Below, piece by piece: positions 9,351 to 18,566 of a stretch of 64,000 nt of DNA (position 1 is the first letter of the stretch; the number at the start of each line of letters is the position of its first letter). The notes under the pieces are model-generated. The model was not told where the DNA came from. It worked only from the letters and a program-made list of their open reading frames with translations, and did no database searches. The stretch is from BOKV01 sp041397525 (GTDB lineage: Bacteria > Pseudomonadota > Alphaproteobacteria > Rhizobiales > Rhizobiaceae), in NCBI GenBank assembly GCA_041397525.1, contig JAWKWL010000002.1, positions 248,001-312,000 of the forward strand, written 5' to 3'. The position numbers were made by a program, and so were the translations under genes.

Positions 9351-10091
9351 TCACGGGTGATGCTGCAACCAATCGGGGCTGAACGCATCCAGATCGCCCA
9401 GCAATTCCGCTATTCCCATTGCAGCGACTTCCAGCAGGCTTTCACCCAATTCGGCAGTGGCAATGGCAGCATTGCCGGTAACACCATCAGCGTTGAGATC
9501 GCCCATTTTCCAGCCGAACGCATGTGGCCCATAGGCACGCAGATGTTTGAAACGGCGGGCCAAATCCGGCTGTTGCGATGTGAAATTCCTGGCCTTCGCC
9601 ATGTCGACCAGATCAGGCCTAAGCGCAAGCATCACCGAAGTCTCGATCTCGCCGCCATGAATGCCATTTGCTTTCTCATCCGCGGAGACGAGGCCCGGCG
9701 CAATGAACCGGGTCCAGCTCGTGGCGGCACAAAGCATGTTGGCACGCACCCGCAACTCCGTTGCAACAATCGTCATCAGTGGAGAATTGCCGCCATGCGC
9801 GTTGACAATCAGCAGTTTTGATATCCCCTGCCGCCCTTGTTCGAGACCGATTCCAACCCAGCGGTTGACCGCCTCGTCGAAGGCCAGGGTTCTGGAACCT
9901 GCGAAATCCGTGTGTTCCGGCGAATATCCTACCGGCTCCACCGGCATCACCTTCAACGCCAGCCCGCCACACAAGCCGACTGCCCGCTCCACAACCGCGC
10001 CCGCGATGATCGCGTCCGTTTCGAAGGGAAGGTGGGGGCCGTGCTGCTCATGCGCACCCAGCGGCAATATTGCAATCGTCCTGTTGTTCAC
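9351..10091 (-). CDS. Creatininase-family amidohydrolase
   Basis: This 246-residue metal-dependent hydrolase has the N-terminal metal site PLGAHEQHGPHLPFETD (Glu15, His17 region), then VNAHGGN, then HGGEIETS, the three conserved blocks of the creatininase/MftE/FAPy-deformylase superfamily. It starts with an ATGA overlap with the upstream 8-oxoguanine deaminase gene. Together the two suggest degradation of an oxidised purine or cyclic amide. The family covers creatininase, formamidopyrimidine deformylase and others, so the substrate is unknown. Confidence 0.85.
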   Translation of the reverse strand: MNNRTIAILPLGAHEQHGPHLPFETDAIIAGAVVERAVGLCGGLALKVMPVEPVGYSPEHTDFAGSRTLAFDEAVNRWVGIGLEQGRQGISKLLIVNAHGGNSPLMTIVATELRVRANMLCAATSWTRFIAPGLVSADEKANGIHGGEIETSVMLALRPDLVDMAKARNFTSQQPDLARRFKHLRAYGPHAFGWKMGDLNADGVTGNAAIATAELGESLLEVAAMGIAELLGDLDAFSPDWLQHHP

Positions 10092-11452
10092 AACCCACCA
10101 ACCAGTGCTTTTGCCGCTGCACCATGCTCATGGCGCAGTCGTTCAATATCCACACCAACCGGCAATCCGTCGATCACCCGCCAAGTGCCGGCAACCATGA
10201 CGCGGTCTGCCCTGTGCGCACCGCATAGCACCAGTGCAGCCAGCGGATCACCCGCGCCGGAAAACCGCAATTCGTCCAGCGTGAACAATGCCAGATCCGC
10301 CTGCTTGCCGACAGCTATGCTGCCAATGTCGGTTCTGCCAAGACAACGCGCCGAACCCTGTGTTGCCCAGCGCAGCGCGTCGAGATGGGTCACCCTGGCC
10401 GCACCATAGGAAAGCCGGTTGATCATCAGCGCATGCCGCACGCCTTCCATCAGGTTGGAGCTGTCATTGGAGGCCGATCCATCCACACCAAGACCAACCG
10501 GCACTCCTGCCGCTTCCAGTTCGCGGGTCCGGCAGTTTCCCGATGCCAGCACCATGTTCGAGGTCGGGCAATGGCACACACCAACTCCCGCCTTGCCCAA
10601 ACGGGCAATCTCGTCATCATTGAAATGAATGCCGTGGGCAAGCCAGGTACGGTCTTCCAGCCAGCCGTTCTCCTCCAGATAGTCGACAGGCCGGCATGAG
10701 AACTTTTCGATGCAATACGCGTCCTCGTCATGGGTCTCGCCAAGATGCGTATGCAGCCGGCAATTGCAGCGCCGGGCGAGGTCGGCGGTTTCCCGCATGA
10801 GCTCCCGTGTCACGGAAAATGGCGAGCACGGTGCCAGCGCCACCTGCGTCATCGCACCTTCGCCGGCCTGGTGATAACGCGCAATCACCCGTTCGCAATC
10901 GGCCAGGATCACATCGCGGTCCTGAACAACGCTGTCGGGCGGCAATCCGCCGTCTTTCTCAGACAGGTCCATCGAGCCGCGATTGAGCGTCATGCGCACA
11001 CCGAGCGCCAGCGCCTCTTCTGCCTGTATGTCCATCGCGTCGTCTATGCCCGGTGGATAGACGTAGTGATGGTCGGAACTTGTCGTGCACCCGCTCATCA
11101 GCAACTCGGTCAGGGCGAGCCTTGTCGCAAGGCGGAAACTGTCGCGGTTCACGGCCTTTGCCCAGACCGGATACAACGCCTTCAGCCAGTCAAACAATTC
11201 CTTGTTGATGGCATCAGGATGCGCCCGGGTCAGGGTCTGGTAGAAATGGTGATGGGTGTTGACAAGCCCCGGCAGGACAACATGCCGTGAGCAGTCAACG
11301 ACACTGTCGACATGCAGCTTGGGAACCTGTCCGGAGCCAATCAGTTCAACGATTTTGCCGCCCTGGACAACCAGGCCGCCAGCCGAATCAACTTCGGCAA
11401 ATACCGCCATTGGGTCCTTCAGCCATGTAACATGATTGGGTTGATTGATCAT
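10088..11452 (-). CDS. 8-oxoguanine deaminase (amidohydrolase superfamily)
   Basis: This 454-residue cytosolic enzyme would deaminate 8-oxoguanine to urate. The amidohydrolase barrel carries the HxH metal pair His67/His69 in VNTHHHFYQTLTRAHPD, a further ligand in HTHLGETHDED, the catalytic His in AHGIHFND, and the metal Asp in GVDGSASNDSSN. The HFYQTLTRA and CHCPTSN segments fit the 8-oxoguanine deaminase subgroup rather than the related atrazine or S-adenosylhomocysteine enzymes, though automatic annotation often confuses them. It is first in an operon with a creatininase-family hydrolase and divergent from a MarR-type regulator. Confidence 0.85.
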   Translation of the reverse strand: MINQPNHVTWLKDPMAVFAEVDSAGGLVVQGGKIVELIGSGQVPKLHVDSVVDCSRHVVLPGLVNTHHHFYQTLTRAHPDAINKELFDWLKALYPVWAKAVNRDSFRLATRLALTELLMSGCTTSSDHHYVYPPGIDDAMDIQAEEALALGVRMTLNRGSMDLSEKDGGLPPDSVVQDRDVILADCERVIARYHQAGEGAMTQVALAPCSPFSVTRELMRETADLARRCNCRLHTHLGETHDEDAYCIEKFSCRPVDYLEENGWLEDRTWLAHGIHFNDDEIARLGKAGVGVCHCPTSNMVLASGNCRTRELEAAGVPVGLGVDGSASNDSSNLMEGVRHALMINRLSYGAARVTHLDALRWATQGSARCLGRTDIGSIAVGKQADLALFTLDELRFSGAGDPLAALVLCGAHRADRVMVAGTWRVIDGLPVGVDIERLRHEHGAAAKALVGGL

Positions 11453-11599
11453 GACTTCAGCCTTTGGTCCGATTCAGCCAAAAAATTTCGTCGACTGACA
11501 TAAGTTTGTAGCTGAAGGGGGATAATTTTCCAGAAACTTCTGCTATAGGAAATTTCAAACCTATTGTGAACTTTGACATTTCAACTCGGGAGATCAGGG

Positions 11600-12043
11600 G
11601 TGGGGAACAAAGCAAGCCTTACCGGTAAGTTGATATATACAGCAAGGCTCTGCCGCACTGCACGCGCGGAATTGTTGCTGACGCATGGCCTCTATGCTGG
11701 TCAGGACATATTGCTGAAGAGCCTTTCGGACGAGGATGGCCAGACAATGGGGTCGCTTGCGAGCAATCTTGGCGTCAAGCCACCGACGGTGACCAAGATG
11801 GTGACACGGATGGAGAGTCAGGGCCTCGTGCGCCGTGAAGGCTCGAAATATGACAGCCGGATCAACCACGTCTTCATCACACCAGAAGGAACGGCACTTC
11901 TGGACAAGGTGCAGGAAGCCTGGGACGCAGCCGAGCAGGCAGCCTTCACCGGCCTCAAGGAAAAGGACGAAAAGCGCCTTCACAAGATCCTCGACCGGAT
12001 GCTTGGCGAACTGGATGGCAAATACGAGCCGGCACAGGATTAG
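11600..12043 (+). CDS. MarR-family transcriptional regulator
   Basis: This 147-residue winged-helix regulator has DNA-binding helices MGSLASNLGVKPPTVTKMVTRMESQGLVRRE and wing SKYDSRINHVFITPEG, followed by a C-terminal dimerisation helix. I chose GTG 11600, which follows GGGAGATCAGGG; an upstream TTG at 11573 lacks a ribosome site. It is divergent from the 8-oxoguanine deaminase operon, so it may control it through the shared intergenic region, where a TTCA-N9-TGAA inverted repeat near 11556-11572 is a weak operator candidate. Confidence 0.88.
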   Translation: MGNKASLTGKLIYTARLCRTARAELLLTHGLYAGQDILLKSLSDEDGQTMGSLASNLGVKPPTVTKMVTRMESQGLVRREGSKYDSRINHVFITPEGTALLDKVQEAWDAAEQAAFTGLKEKDEKRLHKILDRMLGELDGKYEPAQD

Positions 12044-12147
12044 GGTGTTTTCCTGTCACTAAACCGACCTTCGACCAATTGAGTGCTTTGCGCCTCCATT
12101 TTCAGGTGGCATATATGGCCTTCGAACAAATGGAGGGCTGAAAGCCT

Positions 12148-13188
12148 GTGGCTGGCAAGACTACCTTGTCCACAATTGCGGAACATCTGGGGGTTTCAAC
12201 CGCCACCGTTTCCCTTGCCCTGCGCGACAGTCCGCTGGTTGCCGAGACCACCCGCGAGCGGATCAAGAAAAGCGCCATTGAGATGGGCTATATCTACAAC
12301 CGCCGTGCCGCCAGCCTTCGCACCTCCCGCTCAGGCATCATCGGCGTGTTGGTACACGACATCATGAACCCGTTCTTCGCCGAGATCATATTGGCGATCG
12401 AGGACGAGCTGGGGCAAAGCCGACAGACATTCCTGCTTTGCAATCACCGTGATGATATCACCATCCAGAACGGCTTCATCGAGACCCTGCTGCAGTTCGG
12501 CGCCGATGGCGTCATCATTTCGCCAGCCATCGGCACCACCGGCGATGACATATCGCGCATTGAGAACGCAGGCCTGCCCGCCGTCATGATCGCCCGCTGG
12601 GTGCAGGGCAGTTCCGCACCTGTATTCAGGGGGGATGACAAGCAGGGCATTCGCATCGCCACAAGGCATTTGCTTGAACTGGGTCATCGCCGCATCGCCT
12701 TCATTGGTGGCAGGCGTGAAACCTCGACAGGACGAGACCGCCGCGAGGGTTATCTCGCTGCGATGCGGGAATATTCCATTGAGCCGGAAGCCGCCTGGCA
12801 GATGGGTTCGGAGGCAACCCGCAAGGCCGGCTATGACAGCGTGCGCGCCCTTTTCGAAAGCGGCGTGAAGCCGACGGCCATAGTCTGCTTCAACGACCTT
12901 GTGGCAATAGGTGTGATGAACGGGCTCTATTCAATGGGCTTGAAGCCGGGCGTGGACATCGCCGTTACCGGTTATGACGATATCGCTGAGGCGGAAATCG
13001 CAGCACCCGCCCTTACCACTGTATGGAACGGTCAGCAGGAAGCTGGAAGGCTTGCCGCGCGCGCGATGATAGCCACGCTTTCGGGAGCCGAGGCGCCGCG
13101 CGGGATGGTTCTGATCGACCCGGTTCTGACTGTGCGCGAATCGACTTGCCCACCGCCCGGCGGGGTGGCACCTGGCAAAGGCGAATGA
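12148..13188 (+). CDS. LacI-family transcriptional regulator
   Basis: This 346-residue repressor starts at GTG 12148. The N-terminal HTH TTLSTIAEHLGVSTATVSLALRDSPLVAETTRERI is followed by the hinge helix NRRAASLRTSRSG and a periplasmic-binding-like effector domain (GVLVHDIMNPFFAEII, AIVCFNDLVAIGVMNGL, VTGYDDIAEAEIAAPALTTV). The family usually senses sugars. No adjacent sugar operon is visible, so the regulon is unknown. The next gene downstream is an unrelated small secreted protein. Confidence 0.93.
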   Translation: MAGKTTLSTIAEHLGVSTATVSLALRDSPLVAETTRERIKKSAIEMGYIYNRRAASLRTSRSGIIGVLVHDIMNPFFAEIILAIEDELGQSRQTFLLCNHRDDITIQNGFIETLLQFGADGVIISPAIGTTGDDISRIENAGLPAVMIARWVQGSSAPVFRGDDKQGIRIATRHLLELGHRRIAFIGGRRETSTGRDRREGYLAAMREYSIEPEAAWQMGSEATRKAGYDSVRALFESGVKPTAIVCFNDLVAIGVMNGLYSMGLKPGVDIAVTGYDDIAEAEIAAPALTTVWNGQQEAGRLAARAMIATLSGAEAPRGMVLIDPVLTVRESTCPPPGGVAPGKGE

Positions 13189-13287
13189 CCTCAACACCTG
13201 ATCCGTTCGCGTCACACTTTCTTTCACCATTCATGAATTGCTAACCATGACCGGGCACTCTCTTTCCCGCGGCGAAGGAGATCGAGG

Positions 13288-13680
13288 ATGCGGGGCAGTT
13301 TCTTGGCATTGTTGGCACTGGTTGCCATCTGGGCGGGTTTGCCATCAGGCAATCCGGATGGCACTTTGTCTCATGCAGGCATGAACAGCAGCGGGAATAC
13401 TCCCGTCTGGCTGGTATCGGGCACTACCGATTGCCGGGTCGGCCTTGAAGGCGGCAGTTCGGGATTTTCACAGATAGTCCTGAGCGGAGAGTGCAATGAC
13501 GCACCTGTCCTGCTCCTGAGGGCAAGATCGTGGAAGCCGGAAGCAGCCGATTCAGTTGCGATGCTCGACGACACTGGCAATGAAATCATCCGCTTTGGCA
13601 GCGATGAACAGGGCGGGCTGATTTCGATATCACCGCGATCAGTTCTCGTCGGCTTGAGCCCGGCTTCATCAACCTATTGA
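13288..13680 (+). CDS. Small secreted protein, possible Inh/AprI-like beta-barrel
   Basis: This 130-residue product has a signal peptide (MRGSFLALLALVAIWAGLPSG). The mature part has a Cys pair (TTDCRVGLEG and LSGECNDAP), then SWKPEAADSVAMLDDTGNEIIRF. The order resembles the AprI/Inh metalloprotease inhibitor fold (CRL...C...W...L-D-x-x-G-x-x-I-x-x-F), which I propose only by pattern. A strong AAGGAGAT ribosome site precedes the ATG. No protease gene is adjacent, so it may be a general periplasmic protein. Confidence 0.65.
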   Translation: MRGSFLALLALVAIWAGLPSGNPDGTLSHAGMNSSGNTPVWLVSGTTDCRVGLEGGSSGFSQIVLSGECNDAPVLLLRARSWKPEAADSVAMLDDTGNEIIRFGSDEQGGLISISPRSVLVGLSPASSTY

Positions 13681-13705
13681 ACCAGGCTGGGCCTGACCGC
13701 CAGCA

Positions 13706-14386
13706 TCATCCAAGCGAAGCACGGATTTCCTCCAGCTTGCGACGCTGCTTGCCTGCCTCATCGAAGTTTCGCGGGTCAAGCCATGCCTCCAGCGCTGCCT
13801 TGCATAGGGGCCATTCGGAGTCGATCATGGAAAACCAGGCGGTGTCGCGGTTCTCGCCCTTGACCACTCCGGCCTGTCGGAAAACGCCCTCATGCTGCAG
13901 GCCATAACGCAGGGCTGCGCGCTTGGACGGCTCATTGCGATTATTGCATTTCCACTCGAAACGCCGATAGCCCAGTTCGTCAAACACATAGCGGGCAAAC
14001 AGGTAAAATGCCTCGGTGGTAGCGGGCTTGCGGGAAATCATCGCCGACCAGAATATGTGGCCGGTTTCTATCACCCCGTTTTCAGTATCAATGCGCATCA
14101 GCGTCTGCCGCCCGGCAACCTTGCCAGACGCCTTGTCGACCACCGCAAAATACATCGGATCGGTACTGGCTTCGGCCTTCTCCAGCCATGATTGAAACTC
14201 CAACCGGCTTTGCGGCGGGAATTCGGGCAGCCAGCGAAACCGCTCATCGGCATCGGACATTTTCGAGGCTTCAAAGAGCCCGTCACCATGTCTATGAGCG
14301 TTCAACGGCTCAAGCCGCACCAATCGTCCTTCAATTCCGATCCGGGAGGGGGTCGGGCAGCCCGCCCACTTGCTGAGGTCTTTCAT
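13706..14386 (-). CDS. GNAT-family N-acetyltransferase (RimJ/RimL-like)
   Basis: This protein of about 226 residues begins MKDLSKW. It has the RimL-type layout: GRLVRLEPLNAHRHGDGLFEAS, then YFAVVDKASGKVAGRQTLMRID, then the acetyl-CoA-site helix FARYVFDELGYRRFEWKCNNRNEPSKRAALRYGLQ and EGVFRQAGVVKGENRDT. Such enzymes acetylate ribosomal protein N-termini, amino acids or drugs; the substrate is not predictable. The start is uncertain among adjacent ATGs at 14386 and 14389 and one further upstream. It is divergent from the aminotransferase gene. Confidence 0.85.
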   Translation of the reverse strand: MKDLSKWAGCPTPSRIGIEGRLVRLEPLNAHRHGDGLFEASKMSDADERFRWLPEFPPQSRLEFQSWLEKAEASTDPMYFAVVDKASGKVAGRQTLMRIDTENGVIETGHIFWSAMISRKPATTEAFYLFARYVFDELGYRRFEWKCNNRNEPSKRAALRYGLQHEGVFRQAGVVKGENRDTAWFSMIDSEWPLCKAALEAWLDPRNFDEAGKQRRKLEEIRASLG

Positions 14387-14483
14387 CATTCCACTTTCAT
14401 GAAAAATGCCTGCCGCTTCGATTGAACGGCACGCCAATATCGGACATGAATGACTATTCCATTCAACATGGCGGGATCAATCC

Positions 14484-15665
14484 ATGCTCAAGACAATTTC
14501 AGCCTTCGACCGGATCGGTGAGGAAAACGCCTTTGCCGTCCTGGCGCGGGCCACCGCACTCGCCGCGCAGGGACGCGACATCATCAATCTGGGCATTGGC
14601 CAGCCGGATTTTCGCACGCCCGACCATATCGTCGAGGCGGCAATCAAGGCACTGCGCGACGGCCATCACGGCTATACTCCGGCTACCGGCATCCTGCCCC
14701 TGCGCGAGGCTGTCGCCAGAAGAACCTTGGCTACAACCGGCATCGAGGTCTCGCCCGACAACATTGCGATAGTACCCGGCGGCAAGGTCACGATGTTTGC
14801 CGCCATCCTCATGTTTGGTGAGCCGGGTGCGGAAATCCTCTATCCCGATCCCGGCTTTCCGATCTATCGCTCGATGATCGAGTTTACCGGTGCAAAACCG
14901 GTACCCGTTCCAATCCGCGAGGAAAACGGGTTTGCGTTCTCCGCTGACGAAACCCTTGCGTTGATGAATGCGCGGACAAGGTTGGTCATCATCAATTCCC
15001 CGGCCAACCCGACCGGGGGTGTCACTCCGCGCGCGGAGATCGAAAAGCTGGTGGCGGGGCTGGCAAGGTTTCCGGAAGTGGCAATCCTGTCAGACGAAAT
15101 CTACGATGTGATGACCTATGACGGTGAAGACCATGTTTCACTGCTGACATTCCCGGAAATCCGCGACAGGCTGATTGTCCTCAATGGCTGGTCAAAGACC
15201 TGGGCAATGACCGGATGGCGCATGGGTTGGTCAATCTGGCCGGACATCCTCGTCGAGAACATCCGCAAGCTGGCGGTGAACGCATGGTCTTGCGTCAACG
15301 CACCATCCCAATATGCCGGAATTGCGGCCATTGATGGTCCGCAGGACGATGTCGCCCGGATGATGAAGGCATTCGACAACCGCAGGCGTCTCGTCGTTGA
15401 ACGCATCAATGCGGTTCCAGGCCTCTCTTGTGCAACGCCCAAGGGTGCCTTCTACGCCTTTCCCAATATCAAGGACACTGGCTGGCAAGCAAAGAAACTG
15501 GCTTCGGCGCTGCTGGAGGAAGCGGGTGTAGCCACCATCGGCGGACCCGATTTCGGCACTCTCGGAGAGGGTTATATCCGCCTCTCCTATGCAAATTCGG
15601 AAGAGAACATCGCACGCGCAATCGACCGGATTGCCGATTTTCTTGCAAAGAATACAAAGGCTTGA
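14484..15665 (+). CDS. Class I/II PLP-dependent aminotransferase
   Basis: This 393-residue fold-type I aminotransferase resembles aspartate and broad-specificity enzymes. It has INLGIGQPDFRTP near the N-terminus, the PLP-anchoring INSPANPTGG and LSDEIYDVMTYDG, and the Schiff-base lysine in NGWSKTWAMTGWRMGW. The C-terminal IRLSYANSEENI carries the substrate-carboxylate Arg. No biosynthetic neighbours fix its substrate. A GGCGGGAT element precedes the ATG. A stem-loop follows the stop. Confidence 0.9.
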   Translation: MLKTISAFDRIGEENAFAVLARATALAAQGRDIINLGIGQPDFRTPDHIVEAAIKALRDGHHGYTPATGILPLREAVARRTLATTGIEVSPDNIAIVPGGKVTMFAAILMFGEPGAEILYPDPGFPIYRSMIEFTGAKPVPVPIREENGFAFSADETLALMNARTRLVIINSPANPTGGVTPRAEIEKLVAGLARFPEVAILSDEIYDVMTYDGEDHVSLLTFPEIRDRLIVLNGWSKTWAMTGWRMGWSIWPDILVENIRKLAVNAWSCVNAPSQYAGIAAIDGPQDDVARMMKAFDNRRRLVVERINAVPGLSCATPKGAFYAFPNIKDTGWQAKKLASALLEEAGVATIGGPDFGTLGEGYIRLSYANSEENIARAIDRIADFLAKNTKA

Positions 15666-15684
15666 GGGAAATCTGAATGAGCGA

Positions 15685-15713
15685 AGGACGGTGCCAGGCT
15701 GTTGCACCGTCCT
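15685..15713 (+). terminator. Stem-loop downstream of the aminotransferase gene
   Basis: A perfect 10-bp inverted repeat (AGGACGGTGC and GCACCGTCCT) with a 9-nt loop lies 20 nt after the stop. There is no T tract, so it may be an mRNA-stabilising hairpin or a Rho-dependent end. The rest of the 15714-15925 gap has no coding signal. Confidence 0.5.
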
Positions 15714-15925
15714 CGCAATTCAATCCGTCAGGGAGGAGAAAACGGATTGGATGGTTAAAGTCTGATCCTGATTCGTTAACAAAACCTTAACCTTGAATTG
15801 ACAGCGCATAGGTCAAGAATTGCTTGGCGGTGAATGCCGGAACCGGACGGGATGCGGGAAGCGCCGATATCTCTGATCGATCCCGCACCATGCCTCCGGG
15901 TTGACAATTCCACTAGCGGCCAAGG

Positions 15926-16666
15926 TCAGGCCGCTGCGCGTTCCTCGTTGATCGCCTTTTCCACCAGCGCCGCAAGGCCCTTTTCCAGGCCCATCTTTTC
16001 AGCCAGTCGGTCGAGATACTGCCGCTCGGCATCGGTATCCGTGACTATTGCCATGCAGGAGGCCGTGTAGATTTCGACCGCGCGCTCACGCGTTGTTGCC
16101 ATCGCCGCAATCCGGTCGACATCAATCGGCGCCATCATCTCTTCCATCAGATAGGCCTTGCCCTCGGCCCCGGTTTCCATCTCGTTGAGCTTGCCGAATA
16201 TCCGTTTCTGTTCATCGGCATCAATCTGTCCGTCGGATTTGGCCGCCGCAATCATCGCGGTCAGAAAGATCCGCGCCGCATCCTGCCCGTTCGCCTCGTC
16301 ATGACTGAAGGCCGTGTCCTGTGGCGGCGGCAGCAATTGCCCTCTGGGCGCAGGTGTTGAACTCCCGCTTTCGCGCGCATCGACCGGAGGAGCCTCGACT
16401 TGCGCCGAACCGCCACCCTGCCAGTTCTGATATGCCTTGTAGGCGAGCCCGCCAACTGCGGCCAGCCCGCCAAGTTTGACCGCTGTGCCGGTCAAAGCCC
16501 TGCCGGAACGGGTGCCGAGCAACACTGCTGCAAGGCCAATCCCGGCGGCTTTGGCCATTCCCGGATTTTCGGCAATGCCCTTGCGGACCTTGTCGACATT
16601 GTCCTTGCCCGCGACGCCTTCGGCGGCACCGATGAACTGGTCAAGCAATTGTTTGGCATCAAACAT
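15926..16666 (-). CDS. DUF533 / TerB-like family protein
   Basis: This 246-residue protein has the DUF533 (YebE-like) layout. The N-terminal helix is MFDAKQLLDQFIGAAEG, then a glycine-rich hydrophobic stretch (AKAAGIGLAAVLLGTRSGRA to AAVGGLAYKAYQNWQGGG, about residues 34-90) that may be membrane associated. A linker rich in Pro and Ser follows, then a TerB-like helical domain from ARIFLTAMIAAAKSDGQIDADEQKRI, a potential metal-binding EF-like region. Function is not known for the family. The stop codon sits in the loop of a small hairpin (15915-15935). Confidence 0.85.
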   Translation of the reverse strand: MFDAKQLLDQFIGAAEGVAGKDNVDKVRKGIAENPGMAKAAGIGLAAVLLGTRSGRALTGTAVKLGGLAAVGGLAYKAYQNWQGGGSAQVEAPPVDARESGSSTPAPRGQLLPPPQDTAFSHDEANGQDAARIFLTAMIAAAKSDGQIDADEQKRIFGKLNEMETGAEGKAYLMEEMMAPIDVDRIAAMATTRERAVEIYTASCMAIVTDTDAERQYLDRLAEKMGLEKGLAALVEKAINEERAAA

Positions 16667-16781
16667 TGTTTCGCTCCCTTGGATCAGGTTTCAAATCAGC
16701 CTGTGCAAGAAATGGGAATTGGCAACCGCATGGACAACCCGCAATGTCATCCGATCACGAATTTCAAGCCAAACCGAACTG

Positions 16782-17870
16782 TCAGACCCTGCGGTCGAAC
16801 GAAACCGACTTGATAAGGGCGTGAACCTTGCTTCCTGCTGCCAGTCGAAGTTCGTCCACCGCCATTCGGGTAATGCGAGCCCTGATCCTGACATCGCCCA
16901 GATCAACAACTGTTTCGGCAAAGGCTGTATCGGGCTCGCCAACAATTTCCGTGATTTGTCCCACCAGAATGTTGCGGATGGAAATGTCGCCTGGTCGTGT
17001 CAGCGCCAATGACACATCGCGGGCGCGAATGCGAAGCCGGACTTCCTCGCCTACCGCCGCATCGACACCAGGCAGAAACATCGCCTGCCCTGCCAGTTCC
17101 AGCCTTGAAAGACCGTAGCGCTCATCATGTGCAAGCACCCTGGCGACAACCAGCGAACCCGCCTCAAACCGGCCGGTTGCGGGTTGCAATTCGACGCGCT
17201 CGAAAATTTCCGCCGGGCTTCCCTGCGATACCTTCCTGCCATCGGCCATCAGGATCATCTCATCCGCCAGCGCTGCAACTTCTGCCATGTCGTGGCTGAC
17301 ATACAATGCCGGGATGCCAAGTCGTTTGCGGATATCCAGAAATCGCTCGATGATCTCCTTCTTGATGCGACGATCAAGTCCGGTAAAAGGTTCGTCCAAC
17401 AGCAGCAATTGTGGCGATGACAACAATGCCCGGCCAATGGCGACACGCTGGCGTTCTCCCCCGGACAGGTACCCGGGCTTGCGGTCGAGAAGATGGGCTA
17501 TGTCCAGCATTGCCGCCATCTCGGCGACCGACAATCCATTGTCATGGGCTGGCCTGCGCCGCTTGCGGCCATATTCCAGATTGTCGGCAACGCACAGATG
17601 CTGAAACAGGCTCGCCTCCTGGAACACATAACCGGCATGGCGCTGATGTGGCGGCAGGAAAACACTGCTGGCATCATCCTGCCACGCACGACCGGCGACA
17701 ATGACGTGACCATTGAGTTTCTCAAGCCCTGCAATGCAGCGCAGTACCGTGGTCTTGCCACATCCCGACGGGCCAAAAAGCACACTTACGCGGTCTGCCG
17801 GAACATCAAAACCAATGTCCAGCGTGAAGTCTCCTTTCGTGCCCGAAGCGGCAAAGCTGATTGCTCCCAT
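16782..17870 (-). CDS. modC: Molybdate ABC transporter ATP-binding protein ModC
   Basis: This 362-residue ATPase energises molybdate (and tungstate) uptake. Walker A is GPSGCGKTT, the Q-loop is in YVFQEASLF, the ABC signature is LSGGERQRVAIGRALL, Walker B is LLLLDEPFTGLD and the switch His is in YVSHDMAEV. A C-terminal Mop/TOBE domain (IRNILVGQITEIVGEPDTAFAETVVDLGD) binds oxyanion. It is the last gene of modABC, 3 bp after modB. Together with the adjacent Mo-box the assignment is secure. Confidence 0.95.
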   Translation of the reverse strand: MGAISFAASGTKGDFTLDIGFDVPADRVSVLFGPSGCGKTTVLRCIAGLEKLNGHVIVAGRAWQDDASSVFLPPHQRHAGYVFQEASLFQHLCVADNLEYGRKRRRPAHDNGLSVAEMAAMLDIAHLLDRKPGYLSGGERQRVAIGRALLSSPQLLLLDEPFTGLDRRIKKEIIERFLDIRKRLGIPALYVSHDMAEVAALADEMILMADGRKVSQGSPAEIFERVELQPATGRFEAGSLVVARVLAHDERYGLSRLELAGQAMFLPGVDAAVGEEVRLRIRARDVSLALTRPGDISIRNILVGQITEIVGEPDTAFAETVVDLGDVRIRARITRMAVDELRLAAGSKVHALIKSVSFDRRV

Positions 17871-17873
17871 CGC

Positions 17874-18566
17874 TCAGGCCTCGTCCTTGTTGCGGCCGAC
17901 CATGAACATCGCCACGATGACCAGGAACGAGAACACCACCAGTCCCACTGACAGCCAGTGCGCTGCGGCCCAATTGCCGTTCTCCACAAGGTCATAAATG
18001 GCGACCGACAGCACGCGGGTTTCGCCGGGGATATTGCCGCCGATCATCAGCACCACCCCGAATTCGCCAATCGTATGGGCAAAACCGAGTATGGCAGCGG
18101 TCACGAATCCGGGACGGGCAAGCGGCAGCGCAACCGTGAAAAAGGCGTTCCACGGAGAAGCCCCGAGCGTTGATGCAACCTCCAGCGGCCGCTCGCCAAA
18201 CGCCTCGAACGCATTGCGGATCGGTTGCACCACGAATGGCAGCGAATAGACAACCGAACCAATCACGAGCCCCTCAAAAGTGAAGGCAAGGGTCCTCGCA
18301 CCCGCAAACCCGGCGATCCATCCGCCCGGTCCTGAAGGACCAAGCACGATCAGCAGATAGAACCCCAGTACCGTCGGCGGCAGAATCAACGGCAGGGCAA
18401 CCACTGCCGCTGCCGCGTCACGAAACCTGGATTTCGAACGCGCCAACCACCAGGCAATCGGTGTTCCCACCAGCAGAAGACAGACCATGGTCACCAGCGC
18501 AAGCTGCAGGGTCAGCCAGATCGCTGCCCCAGTTGCGTCTGATGTCAAATCCGGCAACAGGCTCAA
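17874..18566 (-). CDS. modB: Molybdate ABC transporter permease ModB
   Basis: This inner-membrane permease of 230 residues has about five TM segments. The cytoplasmic coupling loop is EVASTLGASPWNAFFTVALPLARPG, the EAA motif that contacts ModC. GGFAHTIGEFG-like residues near 175-185 (ILGFAHTIGEFGVVLMIGGNIPG) are typical of ModB/CysT. It appears to start with TTG at 18566, whose last two bases overlap the modA stop codon, giving tight coupling. Confidence 0.94.
   Translation of the reverse strand: MSLLPDLTSDATGAAIWLTLQLALVTMVCLLLVGTPIAWWLARSKSRFRDAAAAVVALPLILPPTVLGFYLLIVLGPSGPGGWIAGFAGARTLAFTFEGLVIGSVVYSLPFVVQPIRNAFEAFGERPLEVASTLGASPWNAFFTVALPLARPGFVTAAILGFAHTIGEFGVVLMIGGNIPGETRVLSVAIYDLVENGNWAAAHWLSVGLVVFSFLVIVAMFMVGRNKDEA

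Noticed and set aside
15915..15935. Hairpin containing the DUF533 stop codon
   Set aside because: A 7-bp stem with no T run; too weak to call a terminator.
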